Shown piece after piece: positions 25,890-32,925 of a stretch of DNA of 64,000 nt. Made by a program: the position numbers and the translations under genes. The number at the start of each line of letters is the position of its first letter. Position 1 is the stretch's first letter. The notes below the pieces were generated by a model that was not told where the DNA came from, did not search any database, and saw only the letters and a list, made by a program, of their open reading frames with translations. The DNA is taken from NCBI GenBank assembly GCA_002356635.1, contig CP023454.1, positions 558,001 to 622,000 of the forward strand. Direction: 5' to 3'. Source of the stretch: Rhodobacteraceae bacterium QY30 (GTDB lineage: Bacteria; Pseudomonadota; Alphaproteobacteria; Rhodobacterales; Rhodobacteraceae).

Positions 25890-26998
25890 GCCGGGGTCGC
25901 CTTGTTCGCGCCCTGGCGCTGAGTGTTTTTGCCTGGTCGGAAGCCGTGCAGGCTGCGCCGGTCCGGATCAAGGACCTGGTCGAGTTTGACGGCGTGCGCG
26001 GCAACGATCTTGTCGGCTATGGGCTGGTCGTCGGTCTGAACGGCACGGGCGACGGACTTCGGAACACGCCCTATACCGAAGAGATCATGACAAACATCCT
26101 TGAGCGTCTGGGCGTGAACGTGACCGGCGAGCAATTCCGCCCGAAGAACGTCGCCGCCGTGCTGGTCACGGCGACGCTGCCGCCCTTTGCCCGGAACGGC
26201 GGGCAGGTGGATGTGACGGTTTCGGCGATCGGTGATGCCAAGAGTCTGCTGGGCGGAACGCTCATCATGACCCCGCTCAATGCCGCAGATGGGCAGATCT
26301 ATGCCGTCGCCCAGGGCCCGATCATCGCGGGTGGGGTCGCGGCCGAGGGTGAGGCCGCAAAGGTCGTGCAGGGGGTTCCGACCACCGGGGTCATCCCATC
26401 GGGGGCGCGGGTGGAACGGGAGGTCGCGTTCAACTTCTCCGAACTCCAGTCCCTGCGCCTGGCTCTGAAGGAGCCGGACTTTACCACCGCGGGGCGGATC
26501 GAGCAGGCGATCAACGGGCTTTATGGCCGGGGCGCTGCCGTGATGGTCGACGCAGGGGCCGTGCAACTGAACATTGCGGCGACCAAGGCGCGCTCACCGG
26601 CCCATGCGCTGGGGCGGATCGAGAATCTGACGATCGAGCCGGAGGTGCGCGCGCGCGTGGTTGTGGATCAGCGGTCGGGGACGATCGTGATGGGCGAGGA
26701 CGTCCGGATCAGCAATGTCGCTGTCAGCCAGGGCAACCTGACCCTGCGGGTATCCGAAGCGCCGGTCGCGGTGCAGCCCAATCCTTTTGCCGAAGGCGAC
26801 ACGGTGGTGCTGCCCCGGACCAACGCCGACATCGCCGAGGAGCCGGGCGTGGGCCTGGCGCAGATCCCGGCGGGGACAAGCCTGTCGGAGGTGGTCGCGG
26901 GACTGAATGCACTGGGCGTGGCACCCCGCGACATGATCGACATCCTCAAAAGCATCGATGCCGCAGGGGCGCTGCACGCTCAGTTCGTGGTGCAGTAG
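25886..26998 (+). CDS. flgI: Flagellar P-ring protein FlgI
   Basis: 370 residues with a signal peptide (MSRGRLVRALALSVFAWSEAVQAA). Strong family motifs: RIKDLVEFDGVRGNDLVGYGLVVGLNGTGDG, TEEIMTNILERLGVNVT, KNVAAVLVTATLPPFARNGGQVDVTVSAIGDAKSLLGGTLI and VVVDQRSGTIVMGEDVRIS. FlgI forms the peptidoglycan-level ring around the flagellar rod in the periplasm. Overlaps flgL by four bases and is followed by a terminator. The L-ring gene flgH is not in the window. Confidence 0.96.
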   Translation: MSRGRLVRALALSVFAWSEAVQAAPVRIKDLVEFDGVRGNDLVGYGLVVGLNGTGDGLRNTPYTEEIMTNILERLGVNVTGEQFRPKNVAAVLVTATLPPFARNGGQVDVTVSAIGDAKSLLGGTLIMTPLNAADGQIYAVAQGPIIAGGVAAEGEAAKVVQGVPTTGVIPSGARVEREVAFNFSELQSLRLALKEPDFTTAGRIEQAINGLYGRGAAVMVDAGAVQLNIAATKARSPAHALGRIENLTIEPEVRARVVVDQRSGTIVMGEDVRISNVAVSQGNLTLRVSEAPVAVQPNPFAEGDTVVLPRTNADIAEEPGVGLAQIPAGTSLSEVVAGLNALGVAPRDMIDILKSIDAAGALHAQFVVQ

Positions 26999-27029
26999 CC
27001 CCTGTCCCCCTGGACGTTCAGCAAGCAAA

Positions 27030-27052
27030 AAGACGCGCCGGTGGCGCGTCTT
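27030..27052. terminator. Bidirectional hairpin terminator between flgI and fliP
   Basis: Perfect 10-base stem AAGACGCGCC / GGCGCGTCTT with a 3-base loop. Five A precede it on the plus strand, so minus-strand transcripts (fliP) read the stem followed by a T run; plus-strand transcripts (flgI) get a shorter TTATT tail. It lies between the two converging flagellar units. Confidence 0.85.
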
Positions 27053-27086
27053 ATTCCTGTGCGAGGATCAGATCGGGGCGCGGATT

Positions 27087-27809
27087 TCAGATGTAGCTGC
27101 GAACCAGCGCCGAGGAGACCAGCGTCCATCCGTCGGCCACGACGAAGAAGGCCAGCTTGAAAGGCAGCGACACCACCGCCGGCGGGACCATCATCATCCC
27201 CATGGCCATCAGCACCGCCGAGACAACCATGTCGATGATCAGGAACGGCAGATAGATCAGGAATCCGATCTCGAAGGCGCGCGAAATCTCGGACAGCATG
27301 AAGGACGGCACGAGGAGCGACAGGGGAGCCTGACCCATTTCCACCAGCCCCGCCGTTTCGGGGCGAAGATCGGCCAGGTCGAGGAAGGTATCGGGATCGG
27401 TGCGGCCGGCCATGAAGGTCTGGAAGGGCGCAACCCCGCGGGAAAACGCCTCGGCCGGCGCAAGCGCCCCGTCAAGAAAGGGCCGGACAGCCTCGGCCCA
27501 GGCCTGGGTCATGACCGGCTCCATGATGAACCAGCTCAGGAACAGGGACAGCGAAACGATCAGCATGTTCGGCGGCGACTGCTGCAACCCGATCGCCTGC
27601 CGCAGGATCGACAGGACGGTCACGATGAACGGAAAGCAGGTCACCATCACCGCAAGGCCCGGCGCAAGGCTGAGCAGGGTCACGGTCGCGATCAGCAGCA
27701 GCGACTGTCCGCCAAGCGTTCCTGACCCCAAGGCGCCCAGCGTATCCTGTGCCGCGGCCGGCTGGACCAGCAACAGAAGGCCGCCCGCAAGAGTGACGAG
27801 GCGCCGCAT
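27087..27809 (-). CDS. fliP: Flagellar export apparatus protein FliP
   Basis: 240 residues with an N-terminal signal-like segment (MRRLVTLAGGLLLLVQPAAAQ) and four spans. Seen: TLLSLAPGLAVMVTCFPFIVTVLSILRQAIGLQQSPPNMLIVSLSLFLSWFIM and FMLSEISRAFEIGFLIYLPFLIIDMVVSAVLMAMGMMMVPP, both diagnostic. FliP with FliQ and FliR forms the export gate; fliR is in this window, fliQ is not. Its ATG directly abuts the fliN stop (TGAATG). Last gene of the fliF-fliH-fliN-fliP unit. Confidence 0.96.
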   Translation of the reverse strand: MRRLVTLAGGLLLLVQPAAAQDTLGALGSGTLGGQSLLLIATVTLLSLAPGLAVMVTCFPFIVTVLSILRQAIGLQQSPPNMLIVSLSLFLSWFIMEPVMTQAWAEAVRPFLDGALAPAEAFSRGVAPFQTFMAGRTDPDTFLDLADLRPETAGLVEMGQAPLSLLVPSFMLSEISRAFEIGFLIYLPFLIIDMVVSAVLMAMGMMMVPPAVVSLPFKLAFFVVADGWTLVSSALVRSYI

Positions 27810-28100
27810 TCAGAGACTGCCCTGCAGGTCGATCACCTCGGTCAGGCGTACCGCGAGTTGGCCGCCGCCTTCGCCCTCGACCTCGGTCAACTCGCCGCGG
27901 GCGATCAGCCGGTCGCCCACGAAAAGTTCCACCGGATCGTCGATCCGGCGATCCAGCGGCAGGACAGCATCCCGGCGCAGGCGCAGCAGGTCACGCACAA
28001 GCGGGCGGGCGCGGCCGACCGAGATCTGGATCTCGATCGGAACCAGCGAGAAGGGATTGCCGGCCAGGGCAGACGGGGTCTCGGTGCGGGGTTCGGTCAT
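27810..28100 (-). CDS. fliN: Flagellar motor switch protein FliN
   Basis: 96 residues consisting mainly of one SpoA/surface-presentation-of-antigens domain: VPIEIQISVGRARPLVRDLLRLRRDAVLPLDRRIDDPVELFVGDRLIARGELTEVEG. FliN is a C-ring component that contributes to the switch and to export. Shorter than the E. coli protein (137), lacking the N-terminal extension. Overlaps fliH by four bases. FliG and FliM, its ring partners, are not seen in this window. Confidence 0.9.
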   Translation of the reverse strand: MTEPRTETPSALAGNPFSLVPIEIQISVGRARPLVRDLLRLRRDAVLPLDRRIDDPVELFVGDRLIARGELTEVEGEGGGQLAVRLTEVIDLQGSL

Positions 28101-28702
28101 TCTGTGTCTCCGGAATGGGTGGCTTGGGACAGCCAGTGAGTTTCAAGGAATTCGGTTACGGCCGCGGACATGGCGGTGATGGCGCCGTCCAGGTCGATCT
28201 TCTGTTCCGTCTGCCCCGTGGCCAGGATCGCCTGCCCGGGACCGAGCTCAGTCCCGGGGGCCACGCGGAAGGGATGACCAGGGGTCACGGACAGGAACGC
28301 CTCTGCAGCCTCGAGCTGGGTGGGGGCGACCCGAATGGTCACGGGATGCGCCGCGCCTTCGGCCACCAGCGGATGCAGCTGTTCGACAATCCGCGGCAAC
28401 AGCATCTGGTGGGCAAGCTGGGGCAAGACCTTCGCGGTCATTTCCTGAAGCAGGGGCTTCAAGCCGCGCAGGACATGTTCCTGCGCTTCCTGGTAGGTAA
28501 ATGCCAGCGCCTGAAGGTGTGTCCCGACCGCCTCGCGCAGGTCCGTCCCGGCCGCGCGCGCTGCCGCTTCGCAAGCGTCCCAGCCCGCACGGTGGCCCGC
28601 CTCATAGCCTTGCTGCCGGGCCTGCATCAGTTGGGCAGCGTCCGGCGCCGGGACATCCTGCGGGGCCACCCGGAAGGTTTCAAGCTGCAAAGGCCGCGTC
28701 AT
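28097..28702 (-). CDS. fliH: FliH-like flagellar assembly protein
   Basis: 201 residues; N-terminal MTRPLQLETFRVAP, then an alanine/glutamine-rich helical region with glycine-spaced QQGYEAGHRAGWDACEAAAR (about 30-50) that resembles the GxxxG repeats of FliH. The C-terminal half (APTQLEAAEAFLS, GQAILATGQTEQKIDLDGAITAM) resembles the FliH/YscL E-subunit-like domain. FliH regulates the export ATPase FliI, whose gene is absent here. It overlaps fliF and fliN by four bases on each side. Sequence alone makes FliH the most likely reading. Confidence 0.75.
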   Translation of the reverse strand: MTRPLQLETFRVAPQDVPAPDAAQLMQARQQGYEAGHRAGWDACEAAARAAGTDLREAVGTHLQALAFTYQEAQEHVLRGLKPLLQEMTAKVLPQLAHQMLLPRIVEQLHPLVAEGAAHPVTIRVAPTQLEAAEAFLSVTPGHPFRVAPGTELGPGQAILATGQTEQKIDLDGAITAMSAAVTEFLETHWLSQATHSGDTE

Positions 28703-30318
28703 GTCCGCGCCTCTCCGCCCGAGCCGTCGATCCAGCTGCGCAGAACCTCAACCGTCTCGGACTGCCGTTCCGCGACGAGGGCGCGGAGGCGGTCGACCGG
28801 ATCCGCGCCCGGTTCGGGCGTGATGGCCAAGGGCGCCGCAAGACCGCGCGCCGGATCGGCCAGCGTCGGAAGGGTGCCGGGGAAATCGGTGCGGTCATCG
28901 ATCTCTCCCGTCAGGGCGCCCGACCCGGTGGTAGGGGCGGGGGAGGGCAGACCCAAGGGGCGGCCGGAACCCGAGGCAAGGATCGGGCGCAGCACGAACA
29001 GGCCAAGGATCAGCGTGACCAGGGCGACCGAGGCGATCTGGATCACGGTCATCAGGTCGATCCGGTCCAGCAAGGTCAGCGTGGAGGCTTCGCTTCCAAC
29101 GGGCTGGACCGCTTCGAACGGCAGCGATTTCAGGGTGATCACGTCGCCGCGGGCCTCGTCAAAGCCGACGGCGGAAGCCACCAGCTCCTTCAGTGCAGCC
29201 AGTTCCTCCTCGGCGCGGGGCTGGACACTGGTCTGCCCGTTCGCGTCCGTCGCGGCGCCCGCGTTCACCAGGACCGCGACGGTCAGACGCTTGACCGCGC
29301 CCGGAGCGCGCAGGACTTCGCGGGTGGTTTGCGACACTTCGAAATTCACCCGCTCACGCGTCTGGCTGTTCTGGTTCTGTGAGCCCGCGCCTTTCGCCGA
29401 ATCCCCCTCCGGCAGGTTCGAGGCCACGGTCACCGCGCCGTCGGCCGCCTCCTTCGAGGTGGCGCTTTTCTCCTCGGTATCGGTCGAGATGGCGACGCGC
29501 CCCTGCGGATCGATCCGGCGTTCGGTGATCGCCTCGCGTTCGGTCACGGTGTCGAGCGAGACCTCGACGATGGCGTTACCCGCGCCCACGCGCGCCTCGA
29601 GAAGCCGCTCGACGTTCTGTCGCAACGCCTCCTCGCGTTCATCGCTCTGCCCGGCGGTGGCCGAATCGGCGGCGATCAACAGGCCGGTTGTCGCGTCGAT
29701 GACCGAGACATCCTCGGGCGCCATCCCCGGAACGGCGGATGCGACCAGATACCGGAGCGCCCGCGCCTGCTTTTCGGTAAAGGCCCCGGCCCGCGGACTG
29801 ACGGTGACCGAGGCGCTGGACCTGGTGCGCGCCCGCAGACCTTGCGCCGTGGGCGTGGCGATATGCACCCGGGCCGTCCGCAGCCCGAGGCCCGTGGTGA
29901 TGGTGCGCGCCAGTTCGCCTTCTTTCGCGCGCCAGTAAGCGACGTCGAACATCTGCGACGTGGTGCCGAAGCCGGACATCGTATCCAGCAACTCGTATCC
30001 CGTTCCGGCGTTCGCGGGCAGCCCATCCGAGGCAAGCGCCATGCGCAGCGAATCCCGCTGGCCCGCCTCGACGTAGATCGCCGCGCCGCGCACCTGGTAG
30101 GGGACACCCCGCTGATCCAGGGCGGCCAGAACCTCACCGGCGCTGCTGCCCTCCAGCCCGGAATAGAGAAGCGCCATCGAGGGGCGCGCGGCGAAGCTGT
30201 AAAGGATCGCCACCCCCATCAGCACCGCGGCGGCCGTTCCGACGAACAGGGCGCGGCGGCGCAGGGGAAGGGACTGCCACAGGGCGAGGATGTGTTGCAC
30301 GGCGTTCTCCGTATTCAC
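28699..30318 (-). CDS. fliF: Flagellar MS-ring protein FliF
   Basis: 539 residues. First span at about 24-44 (RALFVGTAAAVLMGVAILYSFAA), then the YscJ/FliF ring-building domain with YSGLEGSSAGEVLAALDQRGVPYQV and LARTITTGLGLRTARVHIATP, a long periplasmic region, and a second span near 440-460 (VIQIASVALVTLILGLFVLRPIL), followed by a C-terminal tail (VDRLRALVAERQSETVEVLRSWI) that binds FliG. It heads the minus-strand unit and is divergent from fliL with a shared 101-base control region carrying a CtrA-like box. Confidence 0.95.
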   Translation of the reverse strand: MNTENAVQHILALWQSLPLRRRALFVGTAAAVLMGVAILYSFAARPSMALLYSGLEGSSAGEVLAALDQRGVPYQVRGAAIYVEAGQRDSLRMALASDGLPANAGTGYELLDTMSGFGTTSQMFDVAYWRAKEGELARTITTGLGLRTARVHIATPTAQGLRARTRSSASVTVSPRAGAFTEKQARALRYLVASAVPGMAPEDVSVIDATTGLLIAADSATAGQSDEREEALRQNVERLLEARVGAGNAIVEVSLDTVTEREAITERRIDPQGRVAISTDTEEKSATSKEAADGAVTVASNLPEGDSAKGAGSQNQNSQTRERVNFEVSQTTREVLRAPGAVKRLTVAVLVNAGAATDANGQTSVQPRAEEELAALKELVASAVGFDEARGDVITLKSLPFEAVQPVGSEASTLTLLDRIDLMTVIQIASVALVTLILGLFVLRPILASGSGRPLGLPSPAPTTGSGALTGEIDDRTDFPGTLPTLADPARGLAAPLAITPEPGADPVDRLRALVAERQSETVEVLRSWIDGSGGEART

Positions 30319-30358
30319 GGGCTTCTGCCCGGGTCAGGGAAGATTTCGCCGATGGCTC

Positions 30359-30373
30359 TTAAGAATCGGTTAG
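30359..30373. promoter_or_regulatory. Putative CtrA box between fliF and fliL
   Basis: TTAA-N7-TTAG in the divergent gap, 40 bases before the fliF start and 46 before the fliL start. One base off the palindromic CtrA consensus, so a single site could serve both directions. Third such box in the flagellar cluster. Confidence 0.5.
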
Positions 30374-30419
30374 CCGGTTTGGAGGTAATGAACCCCTGGA
30401 AGCAATTATGGGGACAGCC

Positions 30420-30908
30420 ATGGCAGACAACGCAGCCAGCGCGGCAGAAGCGCCGAAGCAATCATCGAAAAAGCCTTTGATGATTGGGCTTTTCCTCATG
30501 TTGGTTCTGGGGGGCGGCAGCTTTTACGCCATGCAGTCGGGCCTGATTCTGGGCGGGCATGGCGAGAAGGCCTCGACCCCGGAAAAGGTGCTTGATCCGG
30601 CGCTGCCCGATGTCGCCTTCATTCCGATCGAGCCGCTGGTGGTTGCGATCGGCGATCCGGGCGCACCGCGCCATCTGCGGTTCGTGGGCCAGCTGGAAGT
30701 GGACAAGACGCAATTGCCCGAGGTCCAGCATGTGATGCCGAGGGTGATCGATGTGCTGAACACCTATCTGCGCGCCGTGGATGCCAAGACCTTCGAGGAG
30801 AAGGATTCGCTCATCCGCATCCGCGCGCAGATGCTGCGCCGCATCAAGCTTGTCGCCGGCGAAAACCGCGTGCGCGACCTTCTCGTTTCCGAATACGTCA
30901 TCAACTAG
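30420..30908 (+). CDS. fliL: Flagellar basal body-associated protein FliL
   Basis: 162 residues from the ATG at 30420, with GGGGA upstream; an ATG at 30408 with GGAAG is nearly as good. A polar N-terminus (AEAPKQSSKK) precedes one span (PLMIGLFLMLVLGGGSFYAM), then the periplasmic FliL domain: VAFIPIEPLVVAIGDPGAPRHLRFVGQLEV, VMPRVIDVLNTYLRAVDAKTFEEKDSLIRIRAQMLRRI, VRDLLVSEYVIN. FliL surrounds and stabilises the stators. First gene of the long plus-strand motor/export unit. Confidence 0.93.
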   Translation: MADNAASAAEAPKQSSKKPLMIGLFLMLVLGGGSFYAMQSGLILGGHGEKASTPEKVLDPALPDVAFIPIEPLVVAIGDPGAPRHLRFVGQLEVDKTQLPEVQHVMPRVIDVLNTYLRAVDAKTFEEKDSLIRIRAQMLRRIKLVAGENRVRDLLVSEYVIN

Positions 30909-30917
30909 GGGACCGAC

Positions 30918-31358
30918 ATGGAGTTCATTTCGGACGTGCTGCTGTCCGCGGGCGCCCTTGGCGCGGGGTTCTACTGCCTTGTGCTTTCCCGCCGCCTGCG
31001 CAAGTTCATGCATCTGGAGAAAGGCGTGGGCGGCGCGATCGCGACCTTGTCCGCCCAGGTCGACGAAATGTCCCGGGCGCTTGCAGAGGCGCGGCGACAG
31101 GCGGCCGAGTCGACACGTTCGCTGGCCGATCTGACATCGCGTGCAGGCGAGGCGGCCGGACGGCTTGAGGCCCTTCTGGTGGCCGCCGAAGACCTGCCAT
31201 TGGCGGAGGTGCGCGTTCCCGGCTCTGCCGCGCTGCAGGTGCCGCCTGCAACCGCCGCGGGGCCGGCTGCACCGGAACAGGCCGCAGCTGAAGCCGCATC
31301 GCAGAGACTGCGCCTTGTGCGCCGACGGGGCAGCCGTGCCGCAGCGGAGGCGGCATAG
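30918..31358 (+). CDS. Flagellar-operon membrane-anchored coiled-coil protein (DUF6468-like)
   Basis: 146 residues: one N-terminal span (MEFISDVLLSAGALGAGFYCLVLSRRL), then RKFMHLEKGVGGAIATLSAQVDEMSRALAEARRQAAES, a predicted coiled coil, then a proline/alanine-rich tail ending in a basic patch (RLRLVRRRGSR). The opening with SRRLRKF and LEKGVGGAI fits the short domain I recall as DUF6468, found in alphaproteobacterial flagellar clusters; recalled, not checked. Nine bases after fliL and directly abutting motE. Role unknown; the position suggests a stator-related function. Confidence 0.7.
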   Translation: MEFISDVLLSAGALGAGFYCLVLSRRLRKFMHLEKGVGGAIATLSAQVDEMSRALAEARRQAAESTRSLADLTSRAGEAAGRLEALLVAAEDLPLAEVRVPGSAALQVPPATAAGPAAPEQAAAEAASQRLRLVRRRGSRAAAEAA

Positions 31359-31955
31359 ATGTCCGGCCAGATGATCATGCCGGAGGCCACAGAGGCTAGG
31401 CCCCCCCGCCGGTCCCTGATCATTCTTGCGGCGTTGCTGTTCGCTTCGGGCGCTCTCCGCATGGGCGACAATGCCGGTCGGGCTTGGGCCGAGGTGGCGG
31501 CCGCCCCTGCTGCCGGTGCCCCGCTTCCCGCTGAACCTGCGTCGGGCAATGACCCCGGACCGCTCGTTGCGGCGCTGAAGGAGCGTGAGGCCAAACTTCA
31601 GGAACGGGAAAACGCCCTGCGAGAGCGTGAAGCGAGCCTCGCGGAGGCGCGCGCACTGGCCGAAACGCGAATTGCCGAGCTTCAGGCGCAGGAGGCCGAG
31701 TTGGCCAAGACGCTGACCATCGCGGATGACGCCGCCGAAAGTGACGTGGCGCGGCTGGTCGCTGTCTACGAAACGATGAAGCCCAAGGATGCGATTCCGC
31801 TTTTTGCGGTCATGGACGCCGATTTCGCGACGGGTTTCCTGGCACGGATGAAGCCGGAACCGGCGGCGGCGATCCTGTCCGGCCTGGATCCGAAGCTGGC
31901 CTATACGATCAGTGCCGTCCTTGCGGGACGAAACGCCAGGGCGCCGCAGAACTGA
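31359..31955 (+). CDS. motE: MotE-like motility protein with MgtE-N-type domain
   Basis: 198 residues. An N-terminal span or signal (RRSLIILAALLFASGALRMG), a coiled coil (KEREAKLQERENALREREASLAEARALAETRIAELQAQEAEL; about 67-110), then a C-terminal domain VARLVAVYETMKPKDAIPLFAVMDADFATGFLARMKPEPAAAILSGLDPKLAYTISAVLAGR, which is the MgtE N-terminal-domain motif. This is the organisation of rhizobial MotE, a periplasmic chaperone for another motor protein. Starts immediately after the previous stop (TAGATG). Confidence 0.75.
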   Translation: MSGQMIMPEATEARPPRRSLIILAALLFASGALRMGDNAGRAWAEVAAAPAAGAPLPAEPASGNDPGPLVAALKEREAKLQERENALREREASLAEARALAETRIAELQAQEAELAKTLTIADDAAESDVARLVAVYETMKPKDAIPLFAVMDADFATGFLARMKPEPAAAILSGLDPKLAYTISAVLAGRNARAPQN

Positions 31956-32054
31956 AGCCTGGAAACGGCAGTTGCGGATCATTTCGCAGCCGCAGAATGA
32001 CGAATTCTTTACCGCGCCCGGCGACAGTGGTCCGGGGCAATCAGGATAAGACAA

Positions 32055-32924
32055 ATGATCGGTCTGGTCGGCATCATCATCATCTTCGTCATGGTCTTCG
32101 GCGGATACGTCGCGGCGGGCGGAAAGCTTGGCGTCATCATGAAGGCCTTGCCGTTCGAGATGATGATGATCGGAGGGGCGGCGGTCGGCTCCTTCGTGAT
32201 CGGCAGCGACATTGCCACGATCAAGCACACGCTGAAAGACATGGGCAAGGTCTTCAAGGGGCCGCGCTGGAAGCCGAACGACTACCGCGACCTGCTTTGC
32301 CTGTTGTTCGAGCTCATCCGGCTTCAGCGGCAGAACCCTGTGGCGATCGAGGAGCATATCGAAGCCCCCGAAAGCTCCAGCATCTTCACCCGTTATCCCA
32401 GGATCCTTAAGGACCACGAGGCCATAGACCTGATCTGCGACACGATGCGTTCAGCGTCGATGAACTATGATGATCCGCATCAGGTGGAAGAGGTTCTGGA
32501 AAAGCAGATCGAGGCGAACTTCCAGCATTCCATGCATTCAAGCCACGCGCTTCAGACCATCGCCGACGGACTTCCCGCGCTGGGCATCGTCGCGGCGGTG
32601 CTGGGCGTGATCAAGACGATGGCCTCGATCGACCAGCCGCCCGAGATCCTTGGCAAGATGATCGGCGGGGCTCTGGTCGGGACGTTTCTGGGTGTGTTCC
32701 TTGCCTATGGGATTGTCGGCCCGTTCGCCACGCGGGTGAAATCCATCACCGAGGAGGACGGCCATTTCCTGAAGCTTATCCGCGAAGTGCTGGTTGCCAA
32801 TCTTCACAACCACCCCGCGAACATCTGCGTCGAAGTGGGACGCCAGAACACGCCGCACCACATCCGACCTACTTTCGGCGATCTGGAAGAAGCGTTGAAA
32901 AGCATCAAGTCCGAGGCCGCGTGA
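32055..32924 (+). CDS. motA: Flagellar motor stator protein MotA
   Basis: 289 residues with four spans. Seen: MIGLVGIIIIFVMVFGGYVAAGG, the cytoplasmic loop (about 70-165) with the charged residues that touch the rotor, then TIADGLPALGIVAAVLGVIKTMASIDQPPEILGKMIGGALVGTFLGVFLAYGIVGPFATRV, the classic MotA/ExbB proton-channel helices containing the conserved proline of GLPALGI. Ribosome site GGATAAG. It follows motE by 99 bases. Confidence 0.96.
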   Translation: MIGLVGIIIIFVMVFGGYVAAGGKLGVIMKALPFEMMMIGGAAVGSFVIGSDIATIKHTLKDMGKVFKGPRWKPNDYRDLLCLLFELIRLQRQNPVAIEEHIEAPESSSIFTRYPRILKDHEAIDLICDTMRSASMNYDDPHQVEEVLEKQIEANFQHSMHSSHALQTIADGLPALGIVAAVLGVIKTMASIDQPPEILGKMIGGALVGTFLGVFLAYGIVGPFATRVKSITEEDGHFLKLIREVLVANLHNHPANICVEVGRQNTPHHIRPTFGDLEEALKSIKSEAA

Positions 32925-32925
32925 C

